In this document: one piece after another, positions 1 to 9,019 of the stretch
How the letters are laid out: each line of letters opens with the position of its first letter
How positions within the stretch are numbered: the first letter of the stretch is position 1
Source: QHBQ01 sp038230695
GTDB taxonomy: Bacteria > Chloroflexota > Chloroflexia > QHBQ01
Length of the DNA stretch: 20,928 nucleotides
Direction of reading: 5' to 3'
Assembly (NCBI GenBank): GCA_038230695.1
Contig: JBBRMT010000058.1
Location: forward strand, 1-20,928
Notes under the pieces: generated by a model
The model's input: the letters and a program-made list of their open reading frames with translations, nothing else
Told to the model about the DNA's origin: nothing
Database searches by the model: none
Position numbers and translations under genes: made by a program

Positions 1-429
1 CAGCAGATGAACCGCGCTGATGCAGCACGGGCAGCGGTTGTGGCCGCTGGTTGGCCGACCGACACCGCCAAGCCAGTAGCATATAGCGATGTGTCAGCCG
101 ACAATCCCGACTACAGCTTCATCCAGAGCGCATTCGCGCATGGCGCAATTACCGCCGCGCCCGTTGGCAGCGCCACCTTCCAGCCCAAGATGGCAATCAG
201 TCGCTACGACATGGTGAGGCTGGTAGTTATCGCCCACGGCTGGAGCCTGGAGAACCCCTCCACCGCCCACTTTAGCGACGTATCCAACAGCGCCCCCTAT
301 TACAAATACGTGGAGACCGCCTATGCCCACGGCATCCTGCCCGACAGCTACAAGGGCGCGAGCTTCAGCGGCGACACGGCGGTGACACGCGGCGAGGCGG
401 CCTTCATGCTGTGGCAGGCGTTTAAGTAG
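1..429 (+). CDS. S-layer homology (SLH) domain protein, C-terminal part (5' truncated by window edge)
   Basis: The reading frame is open from base 1 and ends at TAG 427-429, so only the last 142 codons are visible. The translation is a run of SLH modules: the tail of one (RADAARAAVVAAGW), then two more, each opening with a Ser-Asp-Val (YSDVS, HFSDVS), continuing with an AxAHGI-type helix and closing with a TR/SR-x(3-4) helix (SRYDMVRLVV, TRGEAAFMLW). SLH modules usually come in threes and anchor exported proteins to secondary cell-wall polymers or the cell surface; three at the C terminus fits that. The functional N-terminal domain lies outside the window. An array of AGTGCTG heptamers starts two bases after the stop. 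The SLH call is strong; what the protein does is unknown. Confidence 0.85.
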   Translation, partial: QQMNRADAARAAVVAAGWPTDTAKPVAYSDVSADNPDYSFIQSAFAHGAITAAPVGSATFQPKMAISRYDMVRLVVIAHGWSLENPSTAHFSDVSNSAPYYKYVETAYAHGILPDSYKGASFSGDTAVTRGEAAFMLWQAFK

Positions 430-430
430 C

Positions 431-458
431 AGTGCTGAGTGCTGAGTGCTGAGGGTTG
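431..458 (-). repeat. Heptamer array at 3' end of SLH gene
   Basis: Four tandem 7-mers on the plus strand: AGTGCTG three times, then AGGGTTG. On the minus strand these read CAGCACT/CAACCCT and fit the window-wide consensus CARNNYT. The array begins two bases after the TAG stop of the SLH gene, with the CAR strand antisense to it. Confidence 0.9.
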
Positions 459-875
459 CTGATTCCCTTCCGGAGGGAGAGACGTTACGCACAAAAGGTG
501 AAGGGCAGTAGTGGTGGGGATAGCCTACCGCTCGCCAAGTTACCGAGGGTTGGGAGCGTAGCTCCCTGCTTGCAAACGCACCAGTGCTTATTGTCACCGC
601 CAATGCCCCAACGCTAGCGGTAAATATATGGCGCGATAAACATGAAGTAAATTGTCGCGCTGGCTTGTTTGCAGCTCTCGCTTAAACGTTGAACGTAGGT
701 AAGCAGACGATAGGCATGGTTAGCATGGCAAGCAAGGGCTACGCCCCCAACCCCCGGTAACTCGGCACGCGGTGTGCTGCCTTGCCGCCTCGTACTGTTG
801 GGCTGGGGGTAAGGATAAGCCCGCTGGGGAAACTACACCGCTGCCCCATCAAAATTATTCGCAAGGAATAGGCTC
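459..875. other. Gene-free intergenic stretch with small palindromes
   Basis: No convincing gene lies between the SLH protein and the acyltransferase. Open frames here on either strand run through the heptamers or antisense to the SLH gene and have no family character. Visible structure: a perfect 6-bp stem at 552-566 (GGGAGC-GTA-GCTCCC); and 11 bases at 630-640 (GGCGCGATAAA) that match, in reverse complement, one arm of the GTAGGGGCGC palindromes at 9440 and 12153, suggesting a decayed copy. I see no clear promoter for the gene at 876. Confidence 0.5.
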
Positions 876-1736
876 ATGCCTGAGCAGGAACAATCCAACA
901 CTCAGCACTCAGCACTCAGCACTCAGCACTCCATTATCAGGGCCGACAAGCGTTTCCTCGGCGGGCTGGGGCATTGGGTGGTGGGACGCTGGCTGGTGAT
1001 GGCTTCGCTGCGGCGGGCGTTCAGCCAGGTGCATCTCAAGATGCGTCCCGCCCCCGACGTGCCGCTGCCCAACTCCCACCTTGACCGCCCCGCCATCTTC
1101 TACGTCAACCATAGCTCGTGGTGGGATGGCTATCTCGCCTATCTGGTGGTTGACCAGTGCCTCAAGATGGACGGTTACCTGATGATGGACGTGCGCCAGC
1201 TACGCAAATATTTCTTCTTCACCTGGATGGGGGCGTTTTCGGTAGACCGCTTCGACCCGCGTAGCGCGGTGGAGAGCATCAACTACGCGGTGGACACGTT
1301 GCAGGCCGCGCCGGGGCGGTCGCTCTTTATCTTCCCGCAAGGCGAAATCCAGGGCAGCCACCGCCGTCCGCTCGACTTCTACAACGGCGCAGCGCAGGTG
1401 GCCCGCAAGCTGCAACGCTGCTACCTCTATCCCGTCGCCCTACGCTACGAGTTCATGACCAACCAGTTCCCCGATATTTTCGTCAGCATCGGCCCCGGCC
1501 ATGCGCTGGACCAGGCCAACCGCCCCGATGCCCGCACCCTCACCGCCGAGATGCACACGCGGCTCACTGCCGAACTCGACCATATAGAGCAACGCATCAG
1601 CGCGGCGCGGTTCGGCACGCCGGAGGACGAACGGGCCAGCTTCGCCGACTTCAAGACCATCATGCAGGGCAAGGGTTCGGCCAGCAACCGCTTCGATAAG
1701 ATATTCGGCGCATTGCTCTCCAAAGAAAGCCGATAG
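876..1736 (+). CDS. PlsC-like acyltransferase (lysophospholipid/glycolipid acyltransferase family)
   Basis: Likely transfers an acyl group to a lipid or glycolipid hydroxyl at the membrane. The family signature HX4D is present as NHSSWWD (His79, Asp84), and the substrate-binding FPEG-type block appears as FPQGE at residues 153-157; length (286 aa) suits the family. The ATG at 876 has an AAGGAA Shine-Dalgarno seven bases upstream. With that start, residues 7-19 are translated heptamer repeats (896-930), not conserved family sequence; a later start (GTG 978 or ATG 999) is possible but has a weaker ribosome site. The gene precedes a family 2 glycosyltransferase by 53 bp on the same strand. The same pairing is known from carotenoid glycoside ester synthesis (CrtO/CrtQ of Staphylococcus, CruD/CruC of green bacteria), so a role in acylating a glycosylated lipid or carotenoid is plausible but unproven; no carotenoid backbone gene is in view. 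Confidence 0.8.
   Translation: MPEQEQSNTQHSALSTQHSIIRADKRFLGGLGHWVVGRWLVMASLRRAFSQVHLKMRPAPDVPLPNSHLDRPAIFYVNHSSWWDGYLAYLVVDQCLKMDGYLMMDVRQLRKYFFFTWMGAFSVDRFDPRSAVESINYAVDTLQAAPGRSLFIFPQGEIQGSHRRPLDFYNGAAQVARKLQRCYLYPVALRYEFMTNQFPDIFVSIGPGHALDQANRPDARTLTAEMHTRLTAELDHIEQRISAARFGTPEDERASFADFKTIMQGKGSASNRFDKIFGALLSKESR
896..930 (+). repeat. Heptamer array inside 5' end of acyltransferase gene
   Basis: Five tandem 7-mers, CAACACT then CAGCACT four times, in sense orientation. They lie within the first 20 codons if translation starts at 876. The array is the exact inverse of the AGTGCTG array at 431-451, about 450 bp away. Confidence 0.9.
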
Positions 1737-1755
1737 CCGAGGCCAGACGCAAAAA

Positions 1756-1787
1756 GCCCCCAGCGGGGGTTTGGGGGAGAAGTGTTG
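1756..1787. repeat. GC-rich dispersed repeat supplying the glycosyltransferase ribosome site
   Basis: CCCCC-AGC-GGGGG hairpin followed by TTTGGGGGAGAAGTGTTGC. The segment from CAGCGGGGG to TGTTGC recurs, with one change (GAAG to GAAA), in reverse complement at the right arm of the 5023-5160 inverted repeat. Here its GGGGGAG lies just upstream of the ATG at 1790 and probably serves as the Shine-Dalgarno. Confidence 0.75.
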
Positions 1788-1789
1788 CC

Positions 1790-2998
1790 ATGTACCAAAT
1801 CTCATCGTCAACAAGCGCATTGGAAGCTCAGGAATTAGATTTGCTGCTAGCCTACCAACTTCTGATCATGGGCATTCTGCTGGCGCTTGCCGCCATTGCC
1901 GCCGTCAACCTGCTGACGCTGCGGCGTTTTCGTGACTTCCGTCTGCGGCCCGATCTAGCACTCCCGCTGGTGTCCGTGCTGGTGCCTGCCCGCGACGAGG
2001 CATTGAACATCGAACGCTGCCTGCGTAGCCTGCTGGCTCAGGATTACCCCAACCTCGAAGTAATCGCGCTTGATGATAACAGCGAGGACGACACGGCGGC
2101 AATCGTGGAACGCATCATTGCCGCGGGCGATGGGCGGCTGCGGCTGCTGCATGGCGGGCCACTGCTCGCTGGTTGGCTGGGCAAGAACAACGCCTGCCGC
2201 CAACTGGCGGAACAGGCACGGGGCGAATATCTGCTGTTCACTGATGCCGATACCTGGCACGCGCCCGACGCAATCAGCAGCGCGGTGGCGATTGCCGCGC
2301 AACGCCACGCCGACCTGGTTACCACCTGGCCGCGACAGGATGTGCAATCGTGGGGTGAGCGGGTGGCGCTGCCGCTGCTGCACTTCACGGTGATGGCCTA
2401 CCTGCCCCTCGCGCTGGCGAACGGGCCAAGCCGCAACCCCGCCTTCGGGCTGGGCAACGGCCAGTTCATGTTCTTCCGCCGCGCCGCTTATGAGGCGATT
2501 GGCGGGCATGGCGCAGTTAGGGACAGGATTTTGGAGGATGTGTTGCTGGCGCGGAGGATCAAGGCGGCGGGCTATCGGCTGGCGGTGGCCGATGGCAGCG
2601 CGGCGGTATCATGTCGAATGTACCGCTCGACCGGCGAAACCTGGCGCGGGCTGGCGAAGACGCTCTACGCTTTTTTCTTCTACTCGCTGCCCTTCGCCAC
2701 ATTCATGATTGCCTTGCAGTTTGCCCTGTTCGTCGCGCCCTACTGTTTCCTGCTGTGGTTGGCGTTTCACCCTGAGTTGTGGGGTAAGGCGGAGTGGCTG
2801 CTACTGCCCGCGTTGCAAGCGGCGCTGATGCTGGTGGTGCGCTTTGCTCTTGCCGCCCGCTTCCGCGAACCGTTGCTCGATTCGCTCTGGCAGCCGATCT
2901 CGTTTCTGTTCTACTTCGGGGCGACCATCTACGCCATCTGGTTGCGCTATACCGGCGGAGTAACCTGGAAGGGAAGGCAGTACCACAAGCCTAACTAG
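1790..2998 (+). CDS. Membrane-bound family 2 glycosyltransferase (CrtQ/CruC/HpnB-like)
   Basis: Transfers a sugar from a nucleotide-sugar donor to a lipid-type acceptor at the inner face of the membrane. An N-terminal membrane helix (about residues 20-43) precedes a GT-A domain: LVSVLVPARDE (60-70), the DDNSEDDT donor loop (95-102), the metal-binding DxD as TDADTWH (151-157, Asp152 and Asp154), and the catalytic-base region ILEDVLLARR (247-256) followed by KAAGYRL. About three more hydrophobic helices lie between residues 295 and 390. The block GKNNACRQLAEQARGEYLLFTDAD is typical of the subgroup holding CrtQ, CruC and hopene-associated HpnB. The Shine-Dalgarno (GGGGGAG) comes from a dispersed repeat. 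The stop overlaps the end of the convergent GNAT gene by 8 bp. Substrate is inferred only from the acyltransferase neighbour. Confidence 0.85.
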   Translation: MYQISSSTSALEAQELDLLLAYQLLIMGILLALAAIAAVNLLTLRRFRDFRLRPDLALPLVSVLVPARDEALNIERCLRSLLAQDYPNLEVIALDDNSEDDTAAIVERIIAAGDGRLRLLHGGPLLAGWLGKNNACRQLAEQARGEYLLFTDADTWHAPDAISSAVAIAAQRHADLVTTWPRQDVQSWGERVALPLLHFTVMAYLPLALANGPSRNPAFGLGNGQFMFFRRAAYEAIGGHGAVRDRILEDVLLARRIKAAGYRLAVADGSAAVSCRMYRSTGETWRGLAKTLYAFFFYSLPFATFMIALQFALFVAPYCFLLWLAFHPELWGKAEWLLLPALQAALMLVVRFALAARFREPLLDSLWQPISFLFYFGATIYAIWLRYTGGVTWKGRQYHKPN

Positions 2999-4184
2999 GG
3001 GACGAATCCTTCAGCTTTTTCTCAAACACGAACATGGTATAGCCCTCCTCCATATCGCGGCTGAAGCCCGCCCGCTCGAAGGCCAGTTCGAGGGTGGCCT
3101 CGTTGGGCAGCATCAAACTGACACGGGCGGGGCTGAGGCTGCTGGCGGAGAGGCGCAGGGCCAGGGCTAGCGCCTCTAGCTCATCATCGTCGCTGCCATC
3201 GGGTTGCTCGGCATAGTCCACGTAGCCAACCTCCAGCCCGGCCTCGCTGTCCACCCCGCTGATCACTGCCAGCGCGTTAATCGCCTCGGCGGCAATGCTG
3301 ACCCCCTTCTGCTGGTTGGATTCGCCGTGCGCTTCCGCCAACTGAGGGAGATAGGGACGGCGCGACGAGCCTGCGCCAGCGTCCAGCCGCGCCACTACCT
3401 GATGGTCGCGCAGGCGCTTGTGTAGCTTATCGGCGGTAAGCTCGGCCCAGGCCCAGCCATCGGCGTAGAGCCGCGCCACCGCCCGCAGCGGCGAACGCTC
3501 GATGTGCTGCCATACCACGCTGGCATCGGCTGGCTCCAGAATATAGAATTGACCCAGCCGCTGCTGCACCGCCGCGCTAAGGGGCAGCCTCTCTCCCGCA
3601 TCCAGCGCGGCGAACGCCAACCCTTCGGCGTTGTAAGGGGTGAAAGCGGCCACCTTACGCAGCCCCAGCTTCTTCGCCACCATCTGGATCGGCACGTTGT
3701 TGCTGCCTGTCGCCAGCCGAATCACCGCTGCGTCCTTCGCCTCAGCCAGTTGCACCATATCGGCCATGAACTGATGGGCGTAGCCGCGCCCGCGATAGTC
3801 GGGGTGCAGGCGCATCCCCTCCATCCAACCCTCCTGCGGGGTCAGCATGGTTAGCTTGTTCACTCCTACCGGCTTGCCATTCACCTCGCCGACGCGCAGC
3901 CCGCCGCGTGGGTCGTTGAACCATTCGTCCCACACAAACTCGATATAGTCACCCCAGTCCCAGGTCTGATGGCAGAACTCCAGGATCGGCTCCTTATCCG
4001 CCGCGACTGCATCACGCAGGTGCAGGACTGAGGACTGAGGTTTGGAGTTTGGGGTTTGAGACGCAGCCGATTGCGATGAAGCAATTTCAGACTGCCTCTC
4101 GCTACTTATCTCTTCTGCTGTCACCTCTATCGGCCTCTTATTTGTTATATCCACCACATCACCGTCCATATACCCAAACCTCAA
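2991..4184 (-). CDS. GNAT-family N-acetyltransferase with an extra C-terminal domain
   Basis: The N-terminal half is a GNAT acetyltransferase: acetyl-CoA-binding motif A is seen as RLHPDYRGRGYAHQF (RGRGYA at residues 131-136), followed by the IRLATGSNN strand and the KKLGLRKV turn. About 215 further residues form a second domain that I do not recognise; it may be a degenerate second GNAT unit. The substrate is unknown. The longest frame starts with TTG at 4184 inside the heptamer array of the upstream gene; ATG at 4169 is a more usual choice. Neither has a strong Shine-Dalgarno. Residues 43-54 (by the 4184 start) are translated heptamers at 4024-4058, just before the domain begins at about residue 54, so the true N terminus is uncertain. 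It lies downstream of, and perhaps in an operon with, the enoyl-CoA hydratase. Confidence 0.78.
   Translation of the reverse strand: MRFGYMDGDVVDITNKRPIEVTAEEISSERQSEIASSQSAASQTPNSKPQSSVLHLRDAVAADKEPILEFCHQTWDWGDYIEFVWDEWFNDPRGGLRVGEVNGKPVGVNKLTMLTPQEGWMEGMRLHPDYRGRGYAHQFMADMVQLAEAKDAAVIRLATGSNNVPIQMVAKKLGLRKVAAFTPYNAEGLAFAALDAGERLPLSAAVQQRLGQFYILEPADASVVWQHIERSPLRAVARLYADGWAWAELTADKLHKRLRDHQVVARLDAGAGSSRRPYLPQLAEAHGESNQQKGVSIAAEAINALAVISGVDSEAGLEVGYVDYAEQPDGSDDDELEALALALRLSASSLSPARVSLMLPNEATLELAFERAGFSRDMEEGYTMFVFEKKLKDSSPS
4024..4058 (-). repeat. Heptamer array inside 5' end of GNAT gene
   Basis: Five 7-mers; in the gene's sense direction CAAACCC, CAAACTC, CAAACCT, CAGTCCT, CAGTCCT. Sense strand carries CAR, as at the other gene starts. 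It shows internal divergence, with units changing along the array. Confidence 0.88.
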
Positions 4185-4202
4185 ACCTCAGCGCTCAGCA
4201 CT
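4175..4202 (+). repeat. Heptamer array at 3' end of enoyl-CoA hydratase gene
   Basis: Plus strand: CAAACCT, CAAACCT, CAGCGCT, CAGCACT. The last base of the array (4202) is also the last base of the TAA stop of the minus-strand hydratase gene, so the array starts within the stop codon. The CAR strand is antisense to that gene. Confidence 0.9.
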
Positions 4203-4987
4203 TACTTGCCCGTCCAGGTCGGCTGGCGTTTGGCGAGGAAGGCGGCTGCGCCTTCAACACGGTCGGCGCTGTCGGCGGCGCGGCCAAAGGCTGCGGCTTC
4301 GATGGTGAGGGCGCGGTCGAGCGGCTGGTCCAGGCCATCGGCGACAGACCTCTTGATCTGGGCGAGAGCGATGGGCGCTTGCTGTGCCAGCCGCGCTGCC
4401 AGAGCTTTGACTTCGGTCATCAGGCTAGCGGCGGGTATCACCCGATCCACCAGGCCCAGCGCGTAAGCCTCGGCTGCGCCGATGCGGTCGCCAGTAGCCA
4501 GCAGCAGCATTGCCCGCCCCGGCCCCACCAGGCGGGTGAGCCGCTGGCTGCCGCCGTAGCCAGGGATGATGCCCAGGTTGATCTCCGGCTGGCCCAGCAT
4601 CGCGCTGTCGGCGGCAATGCGGATGTCGCAGGCCAGCGCCAGTTCGCAGCCGCCGCCTAGGGCGAAGCCGTTGATTGCGGCGATGACCACCTGATCGAGC
4701 GCGGCCAGCTTGCTGAAGATTGCCTGCCCCCGTGCGGCAAACTGACTGCCCGCCGCCGCGCTGTCAATTGCGCCAAACTCGGAGATGTCCGCGCCTGCGG
4801 CAAACGCCTTCGCCCCCGCGCCGGTGATGATTAGCACACGGCTGTCGCCATCCTTCAGCGCGTCGAACGCGGCGCTCAGTTCGGCCAGCATCGCCTGGTT
4901 CAGCGCGTTCAGCTTATCAGGGCGGTTCAGAGTGATGGTGCAGACACCCTCGGCCTCGCTTACGGTGATGGTCTGGTAGTCGGTCAT
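4202..4987 (-). CDS. Enoyl-CoA hydratase (crotonase family)
   Basis: Hydrates trans-2-enoyl-CoA to 3-hydroxyacyl-CoA in fatty acid or related acyl-CoA breakdown. The 261-residue length is standard for the family. The oxyanion-hole segments are visible as AFAAGADISEF (61-71) and INGFALGGGCELALACDI (105-122). Both catalytic glutamates of crotonase are conserved, Glu115 in GGGCE and Glu135 in GQPEINLG, followed by the IPGYGGSQRLTR signature. The ATG at 4987 follows a GGAG Shine-Dalgarno. No dehydrogenase or thiolase is adjacent, so the precise pathway cannot be told; the GNAT gene follows 17 bp downstream. The family also includes isomerases and other activities, but the two glutamates favour a hydratase. 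Confidence 0.9.
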   Translation of the reverse strand: MTDYQTITVSEAEGVCTITLNRPDKLNALNQAMLAELSAAFDALKDGDSRVLIITGAGAKAFAAGADISEFGAIDSAAAGSQFAARGQAIFSKLAALDQVVIAAINGFALGGGCELALACDIRIAADSAMLGQPEINLGIIPGYGGSQRLTRLVGPGRAMLLLATGDRIGAAEAYALGLVDRVIPAASLMTEVKALAARLAQQAPIALAQIKRSVADGLDQPLDRALTIEAAAFGRAADSADRVEGAAAFLAKRQPTWTGK

Positions 4988-5022
4988 GGTTGCTCCATAT
5001 TGTAAGGTAGATGCCCGTTAAT

Positions 5023-5160
5023 CTAAGCACCCAGCGGGGGTTGGGGGAGAATCTTGCCCCCTGCTAATGCCCAAGTAGACAAGTTACGATTTATGTTCTT
5101 ATCCGGGCATCTATCTATGCGCTGCAACATTTCTCCCCCAAACCCCCGCTGGGTGCTTAG
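5023..5160. repeat. MITE-like element with about 29-bp terminal inverted repeats
   Basis: Left end 5023-5051 (CTAAGCACCCAGCGGGGG...GGGGGAGAA) and right end 5131-5160 are inverted copies differing only by one T in a TT/TTT run. They enclose about 80 bp with no coding potential. The element lies between the ppiC stop and the start of the hydratase gene. A copy of the inner part of the repeat sits at 1756-1787 in front of the glycosyltransferase. No obvious target duplication was seen. Confidence 0.75.
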
Positions 5161-5199
5161 TTGGTTAAACTCCAGGCCCACTCAAACTAATGCCTTACT

Positions 5200-5227
5200 C
5201 AGCACTCAGCACTCAGCACTCAGCACT
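5200..5227 (+). repeat. Heptamer array at 3' end of ppiC-like gene
   Basis: Four perfect CAGCACT units on the plus strand, five bases past the TAA stop (5235-5233) of the minus-strand gene, so the CAR strand is antisense to that gene. Confidence 0.9.
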
Positions 5228-5232
5228 GGCGG

Positions 5233-6849
5233 TTACGGTCCCTGCGTCTCTATCGGGGTGGCAAGGTTGCCATTGAGGCCGGTTAGGCCGAATGGTGTGC
5301 CACGCGCCGGGTCGGGGGTGTAGGTGGGCGGGATCTTGCTCATATCCGGCGTGATGGTGGGCAGGAAGGTGACGTTCTTGACGATGGTGTAGTTCTTCCA
5401 CAGCGGGCGCACCCAGTTCTGGAAGTCGGACTGGCTCTGGTCGGCGATGCTGGCGGGGTCGGCCACCGGGCGAAGTTCGCGGCTGATCACATGGAGGATT
5501 TCCCAGCCCTTGCGGGTGCCGAGCGGCTTGGCGGTTTCGCCATCCTTCAGCAACTTCAGCGCATCGCCGCTAGCCTGGTCAATGCTGTTGGGGTTGACGA
5601 AGCCGAGCAGCCCGCCCTTGTCCTTGGTCAGCGGGTCAATCGAATACTGCTGCGCCAGTGCAGTGAAGTCCGCGCCGCCCTGGATTTGCTGATAGATGTT
5701 GTTGGCAAGCGTGGGGTTGTTACTGGCAATCAGGATATGCGCCACCTTCAGCCACAGATCCTGGCTGGGGGCGGTGCCGTGTTGCTTGGTCATCTGCTGC
5801 ACCAGATAGCCCTTATCCAGCAGGTGACGCTCGTCGGCCTCGGTCATACCCTGCTGCTTGAGGAAGTCCTGCCACTGCTGGTCAGTCTTGCTGCCGCGCA
5901 GTTGGGCCATTTGCTGGTCGAGCAGCGATGATGGCGTAGTCACACCCTCCTTGGGCGCTTCGAGCGCGGCTACCTCCTGGTCAATCAGTTCGTCCAGCGC
6001 ATCTTCGTGCAGCACTTCGAGGGCGCGACGGCCGGGCGGCGAGTTGAAGTTGAGCAATGTGCCGTATTGATCCTTATAAACCTGATCCTTGCTCTGCGCG
6101 TAGGCAAGGTATATATCGCAGCGAATTACCTCATTATTCACTTTGGCCGCCCAGTTATTGCATTGCGGGGTCTGGCCGTAGTTCGCCGACTCGGTGGATT
6201 GGGGATCAGCGATGGTGGGGACGATGATGCCGCTGTTATTGGCAACCGGGCTGTTCTGCGCCAGTGGAGCCTGGGTTGGCAGGTCGGGGGTAGCGGGGGC
6301 CAGCACTGCGCCCTGCTTGCCGCCGTTCATCACCACTGCGACCACCAGCAGCACGACCGCCAACAGGGCCACTCCACCAGCCACGAACAGGCCGAGGTTG
6401 TTGCTTTTCTTCACCTGCTGTTTGGGGCGCGGCCTGGCCTGGCCGCTGGCGACTGCGCTGCGCTGCCCACTGCTCTTTGCGGTGACGCTGGCAGGCGCGG
6501 GCCGCACCGTCGCGCCACTCACTGCGCTGGCGGTGGGCCGGGCGGCCTTGCGCGGGGCAGGCGGGGTGAAAGATACCGGCACGGTGGCGTTGTCATCCAC
6601 CTGCTCTACAGCGGGGGTTGGCTGTTCGCTTGTCGGCGTGGCGATGGCCTCATCCACACCTAGCGCCGCCGCGTTAGTGGCGGGGGCTAGTGGCTTGCGG
6701 GCCGCCGCATTGGTGGCAGGGGCGGTGCGCCGCGCTGCCGCTACATTGGTGGCAGGCGCGACGGGACGCGATTGACTTACCTCGCCAACCTCACCCTCAT
6801 CATCAGAGATAGCCTCCACCTCCACCTGCTGCCGGGTTGACTTCGCCAT
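5233..6849 (-). CDS. Membrane-anchored PpiC/SurA-type peptidyl-prolyl isomerase (foldase)
   Basis: Probably helps fold exported proteins outside the membrane. Residues 1-150 are a cytoplasmic, Ala/Pro-rich, probably disordered tail; residues 151-174 are a single membrane helix; about 233-355 resemble the SurA N-terminal chaperone domain; about 366-457 form a parvulin domain, recognisable from VAHILIAS, ADFTALAQQYS, KGGLLGFV and a closing GWEILHVI. The tail holds three copies of an APATNxAA unit at 12-residue spacing (31-35, 43-47, 55-59). The C-terminal 80 residues are Pro/Thr-rich. The ATG at 6849 follows an AAAGG ribosome site, and the start is 19 bp past the lepA stop, so the two are probably one transcript. 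The SurA/PrsA-like role is inferred from domain order. Confidence 0.85.
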   Translation of the reverse strand: MAKSTRQQVEVEAISDDEGEVGEVSQSRPVAPATNVAAARRTAPATNAAARKPLAPATNAAALGVDEAIATPTSEQPTPAVEQVDDNATVPVSFTPPAPRKAARPTASAVSGATVRPAPASVTAKSSGQRSAVASGQARPRPKQQVKKSNNLGLFVAGGVALLAVVLLVVAVVMNGGKQGAVLAPATPDLPTQAPLAQNSPVANNSGIIVPTIADPQSTESANYGQTPQCNNWAAKVNNEVIRCDIYLAYAQSKDQVYKDQYGTLLNFNSPPGRRALEVLHEDALDELIDQEVAALEAPKEGVTTPSSLLDQQMAQLRGSKTDQQWQDFLKQQGMTEADERHLLDKGYLVQQMTKQHGTAPSQDLWLKVAHILIASNNPTLANNIYQQIQGGADFTALAQQYSIDPLTKDKGGLLGFVNPNSIDQASGDALKLLKDGETAKPLGTRKGWEILHVISRELRPVADPASIADQSQSDFQNWVRPLWKNYTIVKNVTFLPTITPDMSKIPPTYTPDPARGTPFGLTGLNGNLATPIETQGP

Positions 6850-6868
6850 AATCTTACCTTTCTACTCG

Positions 6869-8680
<1,812 letters not shown>

Positions 8681-8763
8681 TGGTTTTCGCTTCCTTGCTA
8701 CTATATTTGCTGCTGCTGCGGGGCGCACCAAAACAAGCCGATACCACCGATCAGCGCACACCC

Positions 8764-8792
8764 AGGATAAGGTTGGGGCGGGGGTTTGTCAA
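8764..8792 (-). promoter_or_regulatory. Sigma-70-type promoter of lepA-ppiC
   Basis: On the minus strand: -35 TTGACA (8792-8787), 17-bp spacer, -10 TATCCT (8769-8764). Transcription would begin near 8757, leaving a leader of about 77 nt before the TTG start of lepA. Confidence 0.7.
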
Positions 8793-8864
8793 GGAAAGCG
8801 GGAGGGGCTTTAGCGTCGGGCGCGGTCTGCCGGGTGGGTGCAGTCATCCAGCGGATTGTAAAAA

Positions 8865-8896
8865 CGGATAAACGGATAAACGGATAAACGGATGGG
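8865..8896 (+). repeat. AAACGGAT octamer array
   Basis: Four perfect tandem copies of AAACGGAT. The period is 8, unlike the 7-bp arrays elsewhere in the window, and the sequence does not fit CARNNYT, so it is a separate repeat. Confidence 0.88.
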
Positions 8897-8953
8897 CCAT
8901 TATCATTATCACTATCAGTTTGACACTGGGGCGGGGTGAAACTGATAGTGAGA

Positions 8954-8977
8954 GTAGGGGCGCATGGCTGTGCGCCA
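8954..8977 (+). repeat. GTAGGGGCGC palindromic repeat, copy A
   Basis: Imperfect palindrome GTAGGGGCGCA...TGCGCCA, core ATGGCTG. Nearly identical to the copy at 9020-9044 about 66 bp away; the outer arm is shortened. Confidence 0.75.
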
Positions 8978-9019
8978 CGGTGCAACGCAGCAATGCCTAT
9001 TGTAACGCCATACGTTGAC

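Noticed and set aside
94..603. 169-codon minus-strand frame
   Set aside because: Runs antisense through the SLH modules and the heptamer array, with no ribosome site or domain.
5001..5027. Promoter for the enoyl-CoA hydratase
   Set aside because: A TACAAT exists at 5004-4999, but it has no -35 at a suitable distance and would start the transcript at or inside the ribosome site.
896..5227. CRISPR array
   Set aside because: The tandem units are 7 bp with no spacers, and the palindromic copies are irregularly spaced and in both orientations; no cas gene is present.
6007..6775. Open frames of about 200 codons on the plus strand
   Set aside because: Antisense to the Ala/Pro-rich tail of the PpiC-like gene; low-complexity reverse reading only.
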